From Staphylococcus nepalensis (GTDB lineage Bacteria > Bacillota > Bacilli > Staphylococcales > Staphylococcaceae), in NCBI RefSeq assembly GCF_014635045.1, contig NZ_BMCF01000007.1:97776-161775 (forward strand): a stretch of DNA of 64,000 nucleotides. The letters run 5' to 3'. Of the stretch, positions 1 through 9,348 are shown piece by piece. Every line of letters starts with the position of its first letter. Within the stretch, counting starts at the first letter, position 1. A model generated the notes under the pieces. The model did no database searches, was not told the DNA's origin, and saw only the letters and a list, made by a program, of their open reading frames with translations. The position numbers and the translations under genes are program-made.

Positions 1-179
1 GGCATACCCGTATCTATTAACACAAATGACTGAGAAGAAGGTTCGCCATAAAATACGATATTAACTATTTGCGTTGTATATTGGTATAAATCTGAGGCAA
101 TTTCTACGCCTTTTTTACTTTTAATAGATGAAACAGGCAGACTTTTATAATCTTTTCCATAGTACATTACGTTTTGCAT
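1..179 (-). CDS. MBL-fold metallo-hydrolase, N-terminal part (runs off left edge)
   Basis: About 59 codons are visible, starting at the ATG complementary to 177-179, behind a clear AAAGGAG ribosome site. The peptide begins MQNVMYYGKDYKSLPVSS and reaches the first core strand SFVLIDTGMP. A strand ending in 'LIDTG' is typical of the metallo-beta-lactamase fold, where the D precedes the first alpha-beta unit. The metal-binding HxHxDH motif would lie beyond the left edge, so substrate and activity cannot be read. Family assignment is by this N-terminal pattern only. Confidence 0.6.
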   Translation of the reverse strand, partial: MQNVMYYGKDYKSLPVSSIKSKKGVEIASDLYQYTTQIVNIVFYGEPSSQSFVLIDTGM

Positions 180-651
180 ATTTAACCGCTCCTTTGTCAT
201 TTATCTGTTTTCTCTTTGTTAGCGCCATTTAACATTCAAAAGGTTCAAAGTGTTTATAATATATTGCTTAGCTTTATGTTCCCCTTATTAAATTGATTTA
301 ATTTATTTAACGTCGTCGTCATATCAATTAATCCAAAACATTATTTAAGTTAACTATATCGGCGAAATATAAAATACAGTTTAAGAAATAAGCTGTTCTG
401 TATAAATCAAAATAAGTTATTTTAAATATATTTTTAAAAAACATATTAGTCTTAATTTTGCCAATAATTCTTAAATTAAACACTTTAATCACTATAGATA
501 GCAGCGTTTAATTTATAAATCAGTTACATATTTAGTTAATTGGCATACATATTATTTTATGAAGAAACGCATTGAATCATTTATAAAATAATTTCATTTA
601 ACCATCGTTTAAGTTCTTTTCAATGATTAAACGACCTATCAAACACAAAAA
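180..651. other. AT-rich intergenic region, no gene seen
   Basis: This stretch lies between the start of the MBL-fold gene and the end of the YhgE/Pip gene, both on the minus strand. It is very AT-rich and holds no open frame with a ribosome site. The part nearest 180-300 must carry the promoter of the MBL-fold gene. No riboswitch-like structure was recognised. Confidence 0.5.
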
Positions 652-693
652 GCGAGTCAGAAATCTATGTCGCTACAAAGATTTCTGGCTCGC
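652..693 (-). terminator. Intrinsic terminator of the YhgE/Pip gene
   Basis: A perfect 15-bp stem (652-666 with 679-693) and 12-nt loop. Read on the minus strand it is followed by a T-run, about 60 nt after the YhgE/Pip stop codon. Confidence 0.85.
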
Positions 694-752
694 GCTCATA
701 TTAAATATCAATGAATGGGCTTAGTAATCGTATATATTATATCGTTACGGTA

Positions 753-3602
753 CTATTCCATTACATCACTTTTTTCTGCTTTTTCAGTTGCTTTTCTCAT
801 CAATGGATCTGTAATCGGCTTAAAGATGACGCCAATTAATAAAAATCCTATACCAAATAATGAGAGTACGGTTAATTTTTCAGTTAAAATTTTAGGGACA
901 GGTCCACCAACCGCTTCTCTTAATGCGTCTATTGCGTAAGAGAAAGGCAAATAAGGATGGATCGCTTGGAAGAACTCTGGTGTAACTTGAATAGGGAACG
1001 TTCCTCCACCACCTGCAATCTGTAGAACAAGGAAGATGATTGCAATTGCTTTCCCTGGGTTGCCTAACAATGATACTAAAGTATAAACAATTGAAACAAA
1101 TACGATGGAAGAGAATACTGAGATGCCAATAAACCAACCAATTGATTCCACTTGCGCTTTCAGTATCACTATATCTCCAATAGATACGATAAGTGCTTGA
1201 ATGATACCCAACAGATAGAACAATCCACTTTTACCTAAATATATTGCTCTTGTCGATAGATATGGCGCTAATGATTGGTGTTTATTATCTGTCGTTAATA
1301 AGCTCACCATTAGTAACGCACCTACCCATATGGCTAACGCTGTGTAGAATGGCGTACTCGCTGAACCATAGTCTTTCACAGGGAATATATCTTTTTGGTC
1401 TATATCGATTGGATTAGCAATCACGTTCGCTTGTTTTTTTAAATCGTTTTTCAATAAATCTACCATTTTATCTACTGCATCATCATCTTCGATCTCATCA
1501 AATAGATCATTCGCCTTAGCAAGATCTTTTTCAACGTCTGGTAATTGATTACGTGCGAAATCTGCTAAATTGTGTAAGCCTTCTTTAGCCCGTGGTTGAT
1601 TCGCATCTAAAATATCTACTAATTGATCATAACGATTAAATAGTGTAGGTATTGTATTATTTACCGTCGCTGTTGTATCAGACAACTGCTGTTCTAAACC
1701 TGGCAAATCATTTTCGATAAATGACGCGGCGTTCGCAACACTTTGTTCAAATTGCGGGTAAGCATTTTGTGCAATTTCCATTGCATCCATATAACTTTGT
1801 TCAATAACTGGCAGTGCACTTTGAATCGTTTCTATTCTATCTTTGCCAGCAGTTAAAATACTTTCTCCAGAATTTATCACTTGATCTATCGTATTTAATT
1901 TCGATTGAACTGTTGATAGTCTCGTATCACCCTCGTTTAATACGGACATTATATCGTTAGATATGTTGAGCAATCTTTGGTTTAATTCGGTTTTAATATA
2001 GTGCCTTAAATCATCTAGGCTACTATTTACACGTGGTAGATCTTTAAGTAGTTCTACTGCTTCTGCTTTACCTGAACTTCCATTTGAAAGTGCGTCACTG
2101 AGTTGATTTTGGTTTTTAATTAAATTGTTAATCCTGTTATTTGCTGATTCTAATGTTTGAATTTCATCTGATAAATCCACGTTTTCTCTCTCTTCTAGCT
2201 CTGATAATATATCTATAAATTGCTGATTAGATTTGCTTGTGACTTCGAGCCTAGATTTAATATGATCTAACGTTTTTTGGAAATCTTTAGGTTTATCTGT
2301 AGATAAAATGCCATACGTAACATTTTTCAATGCTTCTATGTCTTCTTGGCTACTTTCAGCTTGTTTATCGGTGTAATTAGATAGCGATAATAGCGATTCT
2401 GATAAGGAAGATGTCATTGCACTGACATCTTTACTACTTACCGTTGTTTCATTCTGATCGTTTTCATTATTGTCGCTTTGATTGTTACTTATTTGCGAAG
2501 TTTTAATATTTGAATAACGATCTGATACCGTAGTACTTTGTTGCTCAGTTTGCATATTGTTTTGTAATCGATTATTAACATTTTGATTTGCATCTTGCGC
2601 ATTATCAACGACTTCTTGATAGCTTTCAACACGTTGCTGAATCGCAGGTAAATAACCTTGTGCATCATTCAGCCCTTGTAAGCCTGCATCTACTCCAGCA
2701 CTTGCAATGTCAACGCCACGATTTATTTTTGGAAAGGCTTCTGGCACATCGTTAGAGGCAACATTAAGCGCATTTTCAATATTTGGCATGTAATCATTTA
2801 ATGCTAATATCAATTTGGCGCGCTCATTTAATGCAGGTATTGCAGCATTAACTTGATTTAACTTATCTGCCGCATCTATAACTTCGCCTTTATAGTCACC
2901 TAGTTCTCTAAATCGATCAGCGTAATCGTCAATTTGATCTTGGTTTTCATCTAAGTATATAAGCGTATCTGCAAAATCGTTAATTTTTGGCATAGCCTCA
3001 TTAGCTTTAGAGACTGCGTCTTCAATTTTATTGATTGTTGGAATTTCTTCCTCAAGTTTCACACCTAGTCGGTTTGCTTCATCTAATAGCGCTTGTGTCA
3101 CCGTTTCATTAAACTGTTCATTTGCTTTTTGGACAATAGCACTCGTACCAGCATCGGTCATTTTCGGTGCAATGGCATTAAGTTTTTGGTTTACTTTATA
3201 TTCTACATCGGCTTGTTGCGGGTCTTTTCGAAGTGTGCCAGTAATTTGGTGTGTAAACTTATCTGGTATGTAAATGGCAGCATAGTACTCTCCCATCTTC
3301 AAATCATGATCAGCTTTTTTCCGGCTTACAAATTGCCAATCAAAGTTATCGTCTTTCTTTAAGGTATCGGTAATTTGATTACCCACATTCACCTTTTTAT
3401 CTTTTACTGTATCTCCCTTATCCTCATTCACAACGGCAACTTTAATATTTTTAGTATTACCATATGGATCCCATGTCGCTTCCAAGTTAAACCAAGCATA
3501 AAATGAAGGAAGCAATGCTAAACCGCCTAAAATGACTAAAACACCAGGCGTCTTAGCAATCTTTTTTAAATCCATAAAAAATAATTTTATTGCGTTTTTC
3601 AT
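753..3602 (-). CDS. YhgE/Pip family membrane protein
   Basis: 949 aa. The start at 3602 follows AGAGGTG. One membrane helix lies near residues 18-37. Then comes a very long, Asn/Gln-rich, alpha-helical extracellular region (about 40-740), and at the C-terminus a block of about five to six helices (from about 753 to 930). This layout is that of the YhgE/Pip ('phage infection protein') family, which resembles ABC-2 type permease C-termini and includes the type VII secretion accessory protein EsaA. Its role is not settled in staphylococci. The gene is divergent from the autolysin at 3820, an arrangement I also recall from S. aureus. Not part of an operon here; it has its own terminator. Confidence 0.8.
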   Translation of the reverse strand: MKNAIKLFFMDLKKIAKTPGVLVILGGLALLPSFYAWFNLEATWDPYGNTKNIKVAVVNEDKGDTVKDKKVNVGNQITDTLKKDDNFDWQFVSRKKADHDLKMGEYYAAIYIPDKFTHQITGTLRKDPQQADVEYKVNQKLNAIAPKMTDAGTSAIVQKANEQFNETVTQALLDEANRLGVKLEEEIPTINKIEDAVSKANEAMPKINDFADTLIYLDENQDQIDDYADRFRELGDYKGEVIDAADKLNQVNAAIPALNERAKLILALNDYMPNIENALNVASNDVPEAFPKINRGVDIASAGVDAGLQGLNDAQGYLPAIQQRVESYQEVVDNAQDANQNVNNRLQNNMQTEQQSTTVSDRYSNIKTSQISNNQSDNNENDQNETTVSSKDVSAMTSSLSESLLSLSNYTDKQAESSQEDIEALKNVTYGILSTDKPKDFQKTLDHIKSRLEVTSKSNQQFIDILSELEERENVDLSDEIQTLESANNRINNLIKNQNQLSDALSNGSSGKAEAVELLKDLPRVNSSLDDLRHYIKTELNQRLLNISNDIMSVLNEGDTRLSTVQSKLNTIDQVINSGESILTAGKDRIETIQSALPVIEQSYMDAMEIAQNAYPQFEQSVANAASFIENDLPGLEQQLSDTTATVNNTIPTLFNRYDQLVDILDANQPRAKEGLHNLADFARNQLPDVEKDLAKANDLFDEIEDDDAVDKMVDLLKNDLKKQANVIANPIDIDQKDIFPVKDYGSASTPFYTALAIWVGALLMVSLLTTDNKHQSLAPYLSTRAIYLGKSGLFYLLGIIQALIVSIGDIVILKAQVESIGWFIGISVFSSIVFVSIVYTLVSLLGNPGKAIAIIFLVLQIAGGGGTFPIQVTPEFFQAIHPYLPFSYAIDALREAVGGPVPKILTEKLTVLSLFGIGFLLIGVIFKPITDPLMRKATEKAEKSDVME

Positions 3603-3660
3603 TTATACACCTCTGAAACTGTATCTATTTATCTATTCTTATATTAATTCAAATTACTAT

Positions 3661-3784
3661 TTGTTTATTACATATAAATTGATATACTGAATGCATTAAT
3701 ACAATTTATTCAATTTATGGTTGATAGGAGTCAACTAAATGCGAGACTGTTTCTAGTGTACCAAGACAAACGCTAGTTTGTACA
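3661..3784 (+). promoter_or_regulatory. Candidate autolysin promoter with downstream inverted repeat
   Basis: TTGTTT (3661-3666) and TATACT (3683-3688), spaced 16 bp, form a sigma-A-like promoter that would give a 5' leader of roughly 125 nt. Inside the leader, ACAAAC-4-GTTTGT (3766-3781) is nested in a wider TGTAC...GTACA pair (3757-3784). It looks like a dyad operator or a small RNA hairpin ahead of the autolysin gene. Assignment to a regulator is not possible from sequence alone. Confidence 0.4.
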
Positions 3785-3819
3785 TAGTAAATAATATATT
3801 TTAGAAAAGAGGTATTTTC

Positions 3820-6021
3820 ATGAAGCAACAAAAATTATTAGTCTGCTTGCTTTCAACTTCTTTACTTATTCCATCATTCCCTATCAACGATGTTAATGCC
3901 GAAACGTCAGAAAAAAGCACGACGGCTTCCCAATCAAATGATGCGCATAAGGATAAAGAGCAGGATAAGGAACAATCTAAACCATCTGAATCTGATCAAT
4001 CGCATTCATCTCAAAACAGTCATACTGAAAAAGAGACATCTGATGACGCAAAAGATACGTCTAATGATGATGACAATGCGAAAGATAAATCTAATGATGA
4101 TAAACAAAATAGTGAACAGAAACAAAATCGTACAAATAATGAAACACCTAACGACGGTACACGTAATGCCAGTCATAAAAACGGTAGACATACATCTTCT
4201 GACAAAGTTACGCCCAATTCAACTGAAAATACATGGGACGTATCCGCATCTGATTACCGTTCAAATCTATTAGATATGTTTAAACCAGCGCCTTTGAAGC
4301 GTGATAATCACAGTTTATCTGAATTATTAGATCAATTATTTTCTAATAATGATACAATGCGATCAAGTTCCCCTATAGAACAAAACGATGCGCAAAATGA
4401 AGACAGCAATAACCAAACAACGTATCCTACGTCGATTGATCAAACAGATCCAGAAGATACAAATACGATAGATGCTAACGGTGATGACGATGGAAATGCA
4501 GATGATCCAGAAGAAAATAATGAGGATACATCACAAGAACAAGATAATACTAACAACAACGATATCGAAGATACAACGCATCAATCAGAAAACAATGATA
4601 TGGATGATGGTAGCGACTCAAACAAACTGACAGATGCTAAAAACCAACAACACGACGATACTGAATTAGATTCACAACAAAAACAATCTCATGAGAATGC
4701 AAATCGTGACGATGATAATCTAAATGACCAGCAGAATGAAACACCTAAGCGCGATAATAACGTCAAAACGGGGGACCAATCAGATTCATCATCTGACGAT
4801 AAAGTATTAGAAGCAATCTTAGATGAATACAGTGAGGATGCTAAAAATAATCAAAAACAGTATGACGCTCAAAAAGAAAGTGCGTCGAATGAAGATGCTG
4901 ACGATAAGAAAAGTAGCTCTGACAAACAAACATCAAACAACCAGGCCAATCCACAGTTACCTTCTAAATCACAATTAGCAAAAAAGGAAAAACCAACTCA
5001 ATCATTTGAGCACGACATCAATCAATCTGATATACGATCTACTGCCGTTTTCCAACAATGGCCAAATTTATCAGACGATGATAATGCTGCAAACAACATA
5101 ACCATAACTGAAAATAAAAACACACGTGATTTCATTAAAAACATCGCACAAGATGCACATGACATCGGGCAAAATGAAGACATTTACGCGTCTGTGATGA
5201 TAGCTCAAGCCATATTAGAGTCAGATTCAGGCATGAGTATGCTTGCGCGTTCACCTCATTTTAATTTGTTTGGTATCAAAGGTACTTACGAAGGTAAGTC
5301 AGCTAAGTTCAACACACTTGAAGATAATGGAAACAATACATTCCAAATCTCAGCAAACTTCCGTAGTTATCCAAGTGAAAAAGAATCATTAGAAGATTAT
5401 GCTACATTAATTAAGCAAGGCATCGATGGTAATCAAAATATTTACAAACCGACGTGGAAAAGTGAAGCGCATAGCTACCGTTCAGCGACTGCCCATTTAG
5501 CTACCACATACGCGACTGATTCACAATACGCAGACAAATTGAACAGTATTATCAAACACTATGACTTAACACAGTTAGATCATAAACAAATGCCGAATTT
5601 AGATGATTATAAAGTGAATAACGACAATGATGATTCAGATTTCAAACCATTTTCAGAAACTACAAATGATACGCCTTACCCCCACGGTCAGTGCACGTGG
5701 TATGTTTACAATCGTATGGCACAGTTCGACCAATTTGTGAGTGGAGACTTAGGTGATGCAAGAAATTGGAATAATCGCGCCGAGAGAAAAGGTTATACGG
5801 TGGCTTCAACGCCAAAAGCACACACCGCCGTTGTATTTGAGGCAGGCCAACAGGGTGCAGATGCGATGTACGGTCATGTAGCCTTTGTAGAAAAAGTTAA
5901 TGATGATGGTTCTATCATTATTTCAGAGTCCAACGTTAAAGGTCTCGGTGTCGTTTCTTATAGAACTATCGATGCAGATGATGCAAAGGAATTAAGTTAT
6001 ATTACAGGTAAAAACAATTAA
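3820..6021 (+). CDS. Secreted autolysin: glucosaminidase plus CHAP domains
   Basis: 733 aa, start after AAAGAGGT. Residues 1-27 are a signal peptide (cut after NDVNA). Residues 28 to about 400 are a low-complexity Asp/Asn/Ser/Gln/Lys-rich stalk. A glucosaminidase domain follows (about 440-595; QAILESDSG with likely catalytic Glu467), then a C-terminal CHAP domain (about 610-733; Cys625 in HGQCTWYVYN and His686 in YGHVAFV). The two domains would cut the glycan strand and the peptide stem of peptidoglycan. This pairing matches the large staphylococcal amidase/glucosaminidase autolysins found near sasF and a pip gene. The stalk is far more acidic and longer than in the S. aureus homologue as I recall it. 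Confidence 0.88.
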   Translation: MKQQKLLVCLLSTSLLIPSFPINDVNAETSEKSTTASQSNDAHKDKEQDKEQSKPSESDQSHSSQNSHTEKETSDDAKDTSNDDDNAKDKSNDDKQNSEQKQNRTNNETPNDGTRNASHKNGRHTSSDKVTPNSTENTWDVSASDYRSNLLDMFKPAPLKRDNHSLSELLDQLFSNNDTMRSSSPIEQNDAQNEDSNNQTTYPTSIDQTDPEDTNTIDANGDDDGNADDPEENNEDTSQEQDNTNNNDIEDTTHQSENNDMDDGSDSNKLTDAKNQQHDDTELDSQQKQSHENANRDDDNLNDQQNETPKRDNNVKTGDQSDSSSDDKVLEAILDEYSEDAKNNQKQYDAQKESASNEDADDKKSSSDKQTSNNQANPQLPSKSQLAKKEKPTQSFEHDINQSDIRSTAVFQQWPNLSDDDNAANNITITENKNTRDFIKNIAQDAHDIGQNEDIYASVMIAQAILESDSGMSMLARSPHFNLFGIKGTYEGKSAKFNTLEDNGNNTFQISANFRSYPSEKESLEDYATLIKQGIDGNQNIYKPTWKSEAHSYRSATAHLATTYATDSQYADKLNSIIKHYDLTQLDHKQMPNLDDYKVNNDNDDSDFKPFSETTNDTPYPHGQCTWYVYNRMAQFDQFVSGDLGDARNWNNRAERKGYTVASTPKAHTAVVFEAGQQGADAMYGHVAFVEKVNDDGSIIISESNVKGLGVVSYRTIDADDAKELSYITGKNN

Positions 6022-6051
6022 TTTAAAATGGCTTTTTCCGCCAAAATAAAT

Positions 6052-6101
6052 ATGCGCCATTCAAAAGTTTCACTTACAAGTGTTCACTTTGAATGGCGCA
6101 T
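6052..6101. terminator. Bidirectional terminator between convergent autolysin and sasF-like genes
   Basis: Arms 6052-6068 and 6086-6101 pair over 16 bp with one bulged base (ATGCGCCATTC core). It lies 30 nt after the autolysin stop and 50 nt from the end of the convergent gene, so it can serve both. Confidence 0.8.
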
Positions 6102-6152
6102 TTCACTTATATTATAGTGAACGGTCTGGCCCACGTTCCATATATTTATAAT

Positions 6153-8174
6153 TTACGATTCTTTTGATTTTTTACGCTTAGCAAACCATATGAGTCCGCC
6201 ACCTACAGCTAGCAATACAACGCCAAATGGGATGGTTGATTTTTTAGCTACGGTGCCTGCATCAGGTAAAGAGAAATTACCCTCATCATCGAACAAACCA
6301 CTTAAAAAACCTTCTGATCCGCCCAGAGACAAAGCGCGGCCAGGTGAAGGGTTAGGTATATCTCGGACGCCATCTAATATATTGTGGCCACTGAGTAAAC
6401 CGCTTAATAAACTTGGCGTTTCAAAGCGTTGTACATCGTTACCTAATGTCGGTGTTTCTATATCTTTGTCTAACAAGCTGCCACTCAATGTATTCGAAAG
6501 ATTTGGTGTATGTTTTAATGGTTCGAATATACCATGTATATTCTCTTTAAATTGACTTATATCTTTATCTACCTTTAATAAATCATTCAACTGCTGATCA
6601 ACGCCAGATTTCATTAAGTCAACTAAGTTATGCTTAGCGTCTTCTTTTTTAGCAATAACATCAGCAAGCGCTTTAGCTTTCGCATCATTTAATTGAGTAG
6701 CCAACATCGTTTCTAAAGCTTTACGTTTATTTTGAGATTGGTCTAATATCTGTTCTAAAATATCATCACTTGTAACATTGTCGCCGAAATAATGTTTCAT
6801 TAATGCTACAATTTGATCATTAGTGGGATTGTCATGCATGATTTTTTCAGCGATTTCGGATGCATCCGTATGGTCTAATTGTGTTGATAATATGGTTTTA
6901 ATTAACGCTTCTTTATCAGTTGTTTCATTAAACATAGATTGTAAAATCTCATCACTCGTAGTCGTAGATAAGTCATCTAACTGGCTAATCACTTGACTTG
7001 CAATTTGTTGGTCTGTTTTACCCTCTGTATCTATGCGTTCCAATATAGATTGGGCACGTTTTTCGTCAAATGTATCGTTAACAATATTCTTAACAGCTTG
7101 TTCTTTATTATCTACAGATTTTAAATGATTCAATACAATATCATCTTGTTCTTTTAAACTTTGCTCTGTTTCCTTTATTTCTGCCTTCAATTTCTCTTTA
7201 TTTTCAGCCGATATTGAATCTCGCTCAGAAAGCTTAGATTCTAATGTTTGTAGATTCGCAGCTTTATTTTCGACATAATCATCTAAATGATCTTTTGCTT
7301 GGGAATGGCTTGTCATCACTTTATCAATATCTTTTTTAATTGCCTCTAATTGTGGCGTTGGGTTATGCTCAGCATAAGACGTATTTTTTAATACACCACT
7401 GTTTGGGTCGTTCCCTTCAACAGTGTTGTTATCCTTTTCTGAGATTGTAGTTGGATTGCCTTCCTCTTCACTATCTTTGGCCTCCTGTGATACTTTAGGG
7501 CGATCGTTTAGTTTACCCCCGTCAACTTTATTAGACAAGGTAACCACATCATCAACCAATTGGTCTATGTTTTGTTTTGTATCTTTGCTAGGTGTACGCA
7601 CATCAGACGTTTGCGCTTGACTATTATCTTGGTTTATTAGGGCTTTATTGTCTGTTGGTTCACTATGAGTAAAATTTTCTTTATTAGCAATTGGTTGTTT
7701 TCGGTCATCTAGCGCATACTCGACATTTTCCTTGCCTTCAGATGACGTATGTTTATTTTCCTCTTCTATAGTAGCATCATCTTGTCCTTCGTCTTTAGCA
7801 GATGCTTTATTTTCTTTATGTTCTTTGATGGTTTCATTGTTATCATTTTTGACTTTTTTCAATATTTCTTTAACTTCTTCTATACTTTTAGCATCCGTCA
7901 TGTCTTGAATAGCAGCTTGCTTTTGACTGCCTTTAATATGCTTTAATTTTTCAATTTTTTCTTTACCTGCTTGAATGTGTTTTTCTAATGATTGTGCGTT
8001 ATCCAAATGTGTTTCAATGTTCAAATCAGTCTTATCTTTTGCCTCTGCTGATGATACTGGGGTCAAACCATATCCAATTAAAGTAGTACTCATAATAAGT
8101 GCGATACTGGATAATTTAAATTGATGATTTAATCTGGCTTTATTATTTAAATGATGATTGCTTATCTGTTTCAT
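6153..8174 (-). CDS. sasF: SasF/SssF-like cell-wall-anchored protein (LPDAG sorting signal)
   Basis: 673 aa. A GTG 9 nt upstream overlaps the ribosome site (AAAAGG), so ATG 8174 is chosen. The N-terminus has a long signal peptide (hydrophobic at about 22-40). The middle (about 80-560) is acidic and helical, with repeated roughly 40-residue units built around DEILQSMF / DDILEQIL-like stretches. The C-terminus has LPDAG (636-640), a membrane helix and the tail KRKKSKES, a sortase A signal of the LPXAG type that SasF and SasD carry instead of LPXTG. SasF and its S. saprophyticus relative SssF are linked to resistance to linoleic acid. The symbol rests on the sorting motif, helical repeats and neighbourhood, not on a database match. 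Confidence 0.72.
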   Translation of the reverse strand: MKQISNHHLNNKARLNHQFKLSSIALIMSTTLIGYGLTPVSSAEAKDKTDLNIETHLDNAQSLEKHIQAGKEKIEKLKHIKGSQKQAAIQDMTDAKSIEEVKEILKKVKNDNNETIKEHKENKASAKDEGQDDATIEEENKHTSSEGKENVEYALDDRKQPIANKENFTHSEPTDNKALINQDNSQAQTSDVRTPSKDTKQNIDQLVDDVVTLSNKVDGGKLNDRPKVSQEAKDSEEEGNPTTISEKDNNTVEGNDPNSGVLKNTSYAEHNPTPQLEAIKKDIDKVMTSHSQAKDHLDDYVENKAANLQTLESKLSERDSISAENKEKLKAEIKETEQSLKEQDDIVLNHLKSVDNKEQAVKNIVNDTFDEKRAQSILERIDTEGKTDQQIASQVISQLDDLSTTTSDEILQSMFNETTDKEALIKTILSTQLDHTDASEIAEKIMHDNPTNDQIVALMKHYFGDNVTSDDILEQILDQSQNKRKALETMLATQLNDAKAKALADVIAKKEDAKHNLVDLMKSGVDQQLNDLLKVDKDISQFKENIHGIFEPLKHTPNLSNTLSGSLLDKDIETPTLGNDVQRFETPSLLSGLLSGHNILDGVRDIPNPSPGRALSLGGSEGFLSGLFDDEGNFSLPDAGTVAKKSTIPFGVVLLAVGGGLIWFAKRKKSKES

Positions 8175-8381
8175 TAAATTCACCTTTTCCCTAGTTATTC
8201 TCCCCCATTATATCGGTTATATCATTTTATTCAAAGGGCAATATCATCTTGATTGGTTTTATTAATAAAATCACTTTCCAAAAACCATTATTTGTTAATA
8301 TTCCCGTTTAATAATTATATAAATTATATTCCTTTCTTGTGTCTATTAATGTTTTAGTGATATCGTTTTATATTTACACTT

Positions 8382-9233
8382 TCAATACCATCTTTTAGCA
8401 CAATCTTTAATGGTTTCAATCATTGCTATTTCTGATGAAGACAGTGTCTTAGATTGATGATAGACCAAAAATGTCGCAATACCTTTGTTATTTACATCTA
8501 CTGCTTCTCCAGTAAATTGTTTACGTTCCAACTCTTTTTTTATTGAAAAATATGGGAAAATTGAAATACCTAACCCATGTTCTACACATTGTTTAATTGC
8601 TTCAATGCTTTGAAATTCAAAGCTATCTTGTACGTCCCAAGAATTAATTTTAAAGTACTCTTTCAGCATTGGTTGATAACTACAAAATTGGTCTGAATAT
8701 AGCGCTGTATTTAAATTTTGCTTGGTATTACTATAAGCTAAAATCATTCTTTCAGTATTTAATTTTTCAATATAAAAAAGTTTATTTTGCCAATTTTCAT
8801 TTTCTAATATAAGTGCTAAATCTATAACACCTTTTTGAAGATGTGCTTTAATATCGTTAGGTGCTACGGACTTCAAAGAAATTTGGACTTTAGGGTAATT
8901 TTTTTTATACATTTCTAAAATTTCTGGTATTCTACATATCATTAAAGATTCCGATATACCTATAGTTAGTCGGCCTTTTGGTGCATCATCTAAATCCTCA
9001 ATTTGATAGTAGATTTGTAGTAATTGCTTCACATAAGGTAATAATTTCTCACCATAATGAGTGAGTGTGACATGATTACCTAAGCGATTAAATAATTCGT
9101 GTTCAAGTTCTTCTTCTAAATTTTTTATATGTGTGGTTATAGTAGATTGAGCATAATCTAGTTGCTCCGCTGCTTCTTTAAAACCGCCATGTTCTACAAT
9201 ACATTTAAAAGTGATTAATTGACGAAATTCCAT
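8382..9233 (-). CDS. LysR-family transcriptional regulator
   Basis: 283 aa when started at ATG 9233, which sits behind GGAGG; the longer frame up to 9341 has no ribosome site and would run into the opposite promoter. The N-terminal winged helix-turn-helix is residues 1-60 (KEAAEQLDYAQSTITTHIKN). The remainder is a LysR substrate-binding domain (about 88-283). It is divergent from the Old Yellow Enzyme at 9349 with only 115 bp between starts, so it most likely controls that gene. The effector is unknown. Confidence 0.85.
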   Translation of the reverse strand: MEFRQLITFKCIVEHGGFKEAAEQLDYAQSTITTHIKNLEEELEHELFNRLGNHVTLTHYGEKLLPYVKQLLQIYYQIEDLDDAPKGRLTIGISESLMICRIPEILEMYKKNYPKVQISLKSVAPNDIKAHLQKGVIDLALILENENWQNKLFYIEKLNTERMILAYSNTKQNLNTALYSDQFCSYQPMLKEYFKINSWDVQDSFEFQSIEAIKQCVEHGLGISIFPYFSIKKELERKQFTGEAVDVNNKGIATFLVYHQSKTLSSSEIAMIETIKDCAKRWY

Positions 9234-9255
9234 TTGTGTTCCTCCTTCAAAAATA

Positions 9256-9272
9256 TTGAACAGATGATTCAA
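9256..9272. promoter_or_regulatory. Candidate LysR operator
   Basis: TTGAA-N7-TTCAA in the divergent promoter region, 23 bp upstream of the LysR start. The shape fits the T-N11-A dyad of LysR-type sites. Inferred only from symmetry and position. Confidence 0.4.
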
Positions 9273-9348
9273 TGATTTCAATTTTACTAAACTCATGACT
9301 AAAGTTAAAATGGATTTATTGAATTTATTAGAGGAGGTCAAGAACTGA

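Noticed and set aside
3890..4273. Plus-strand 127-codon frame inside the autolysin gene, and similar frames in the Asp-rich stalk
   Set aside because: Caused by biased, repetitive codon use of the stalk in the real frame.
9234..9341. Longer N-terminus of the LysR regulator
   Set aside because: No ribosome site, and the family's HTH begins at the internal ATG 9233, which has GGAGG upstream.
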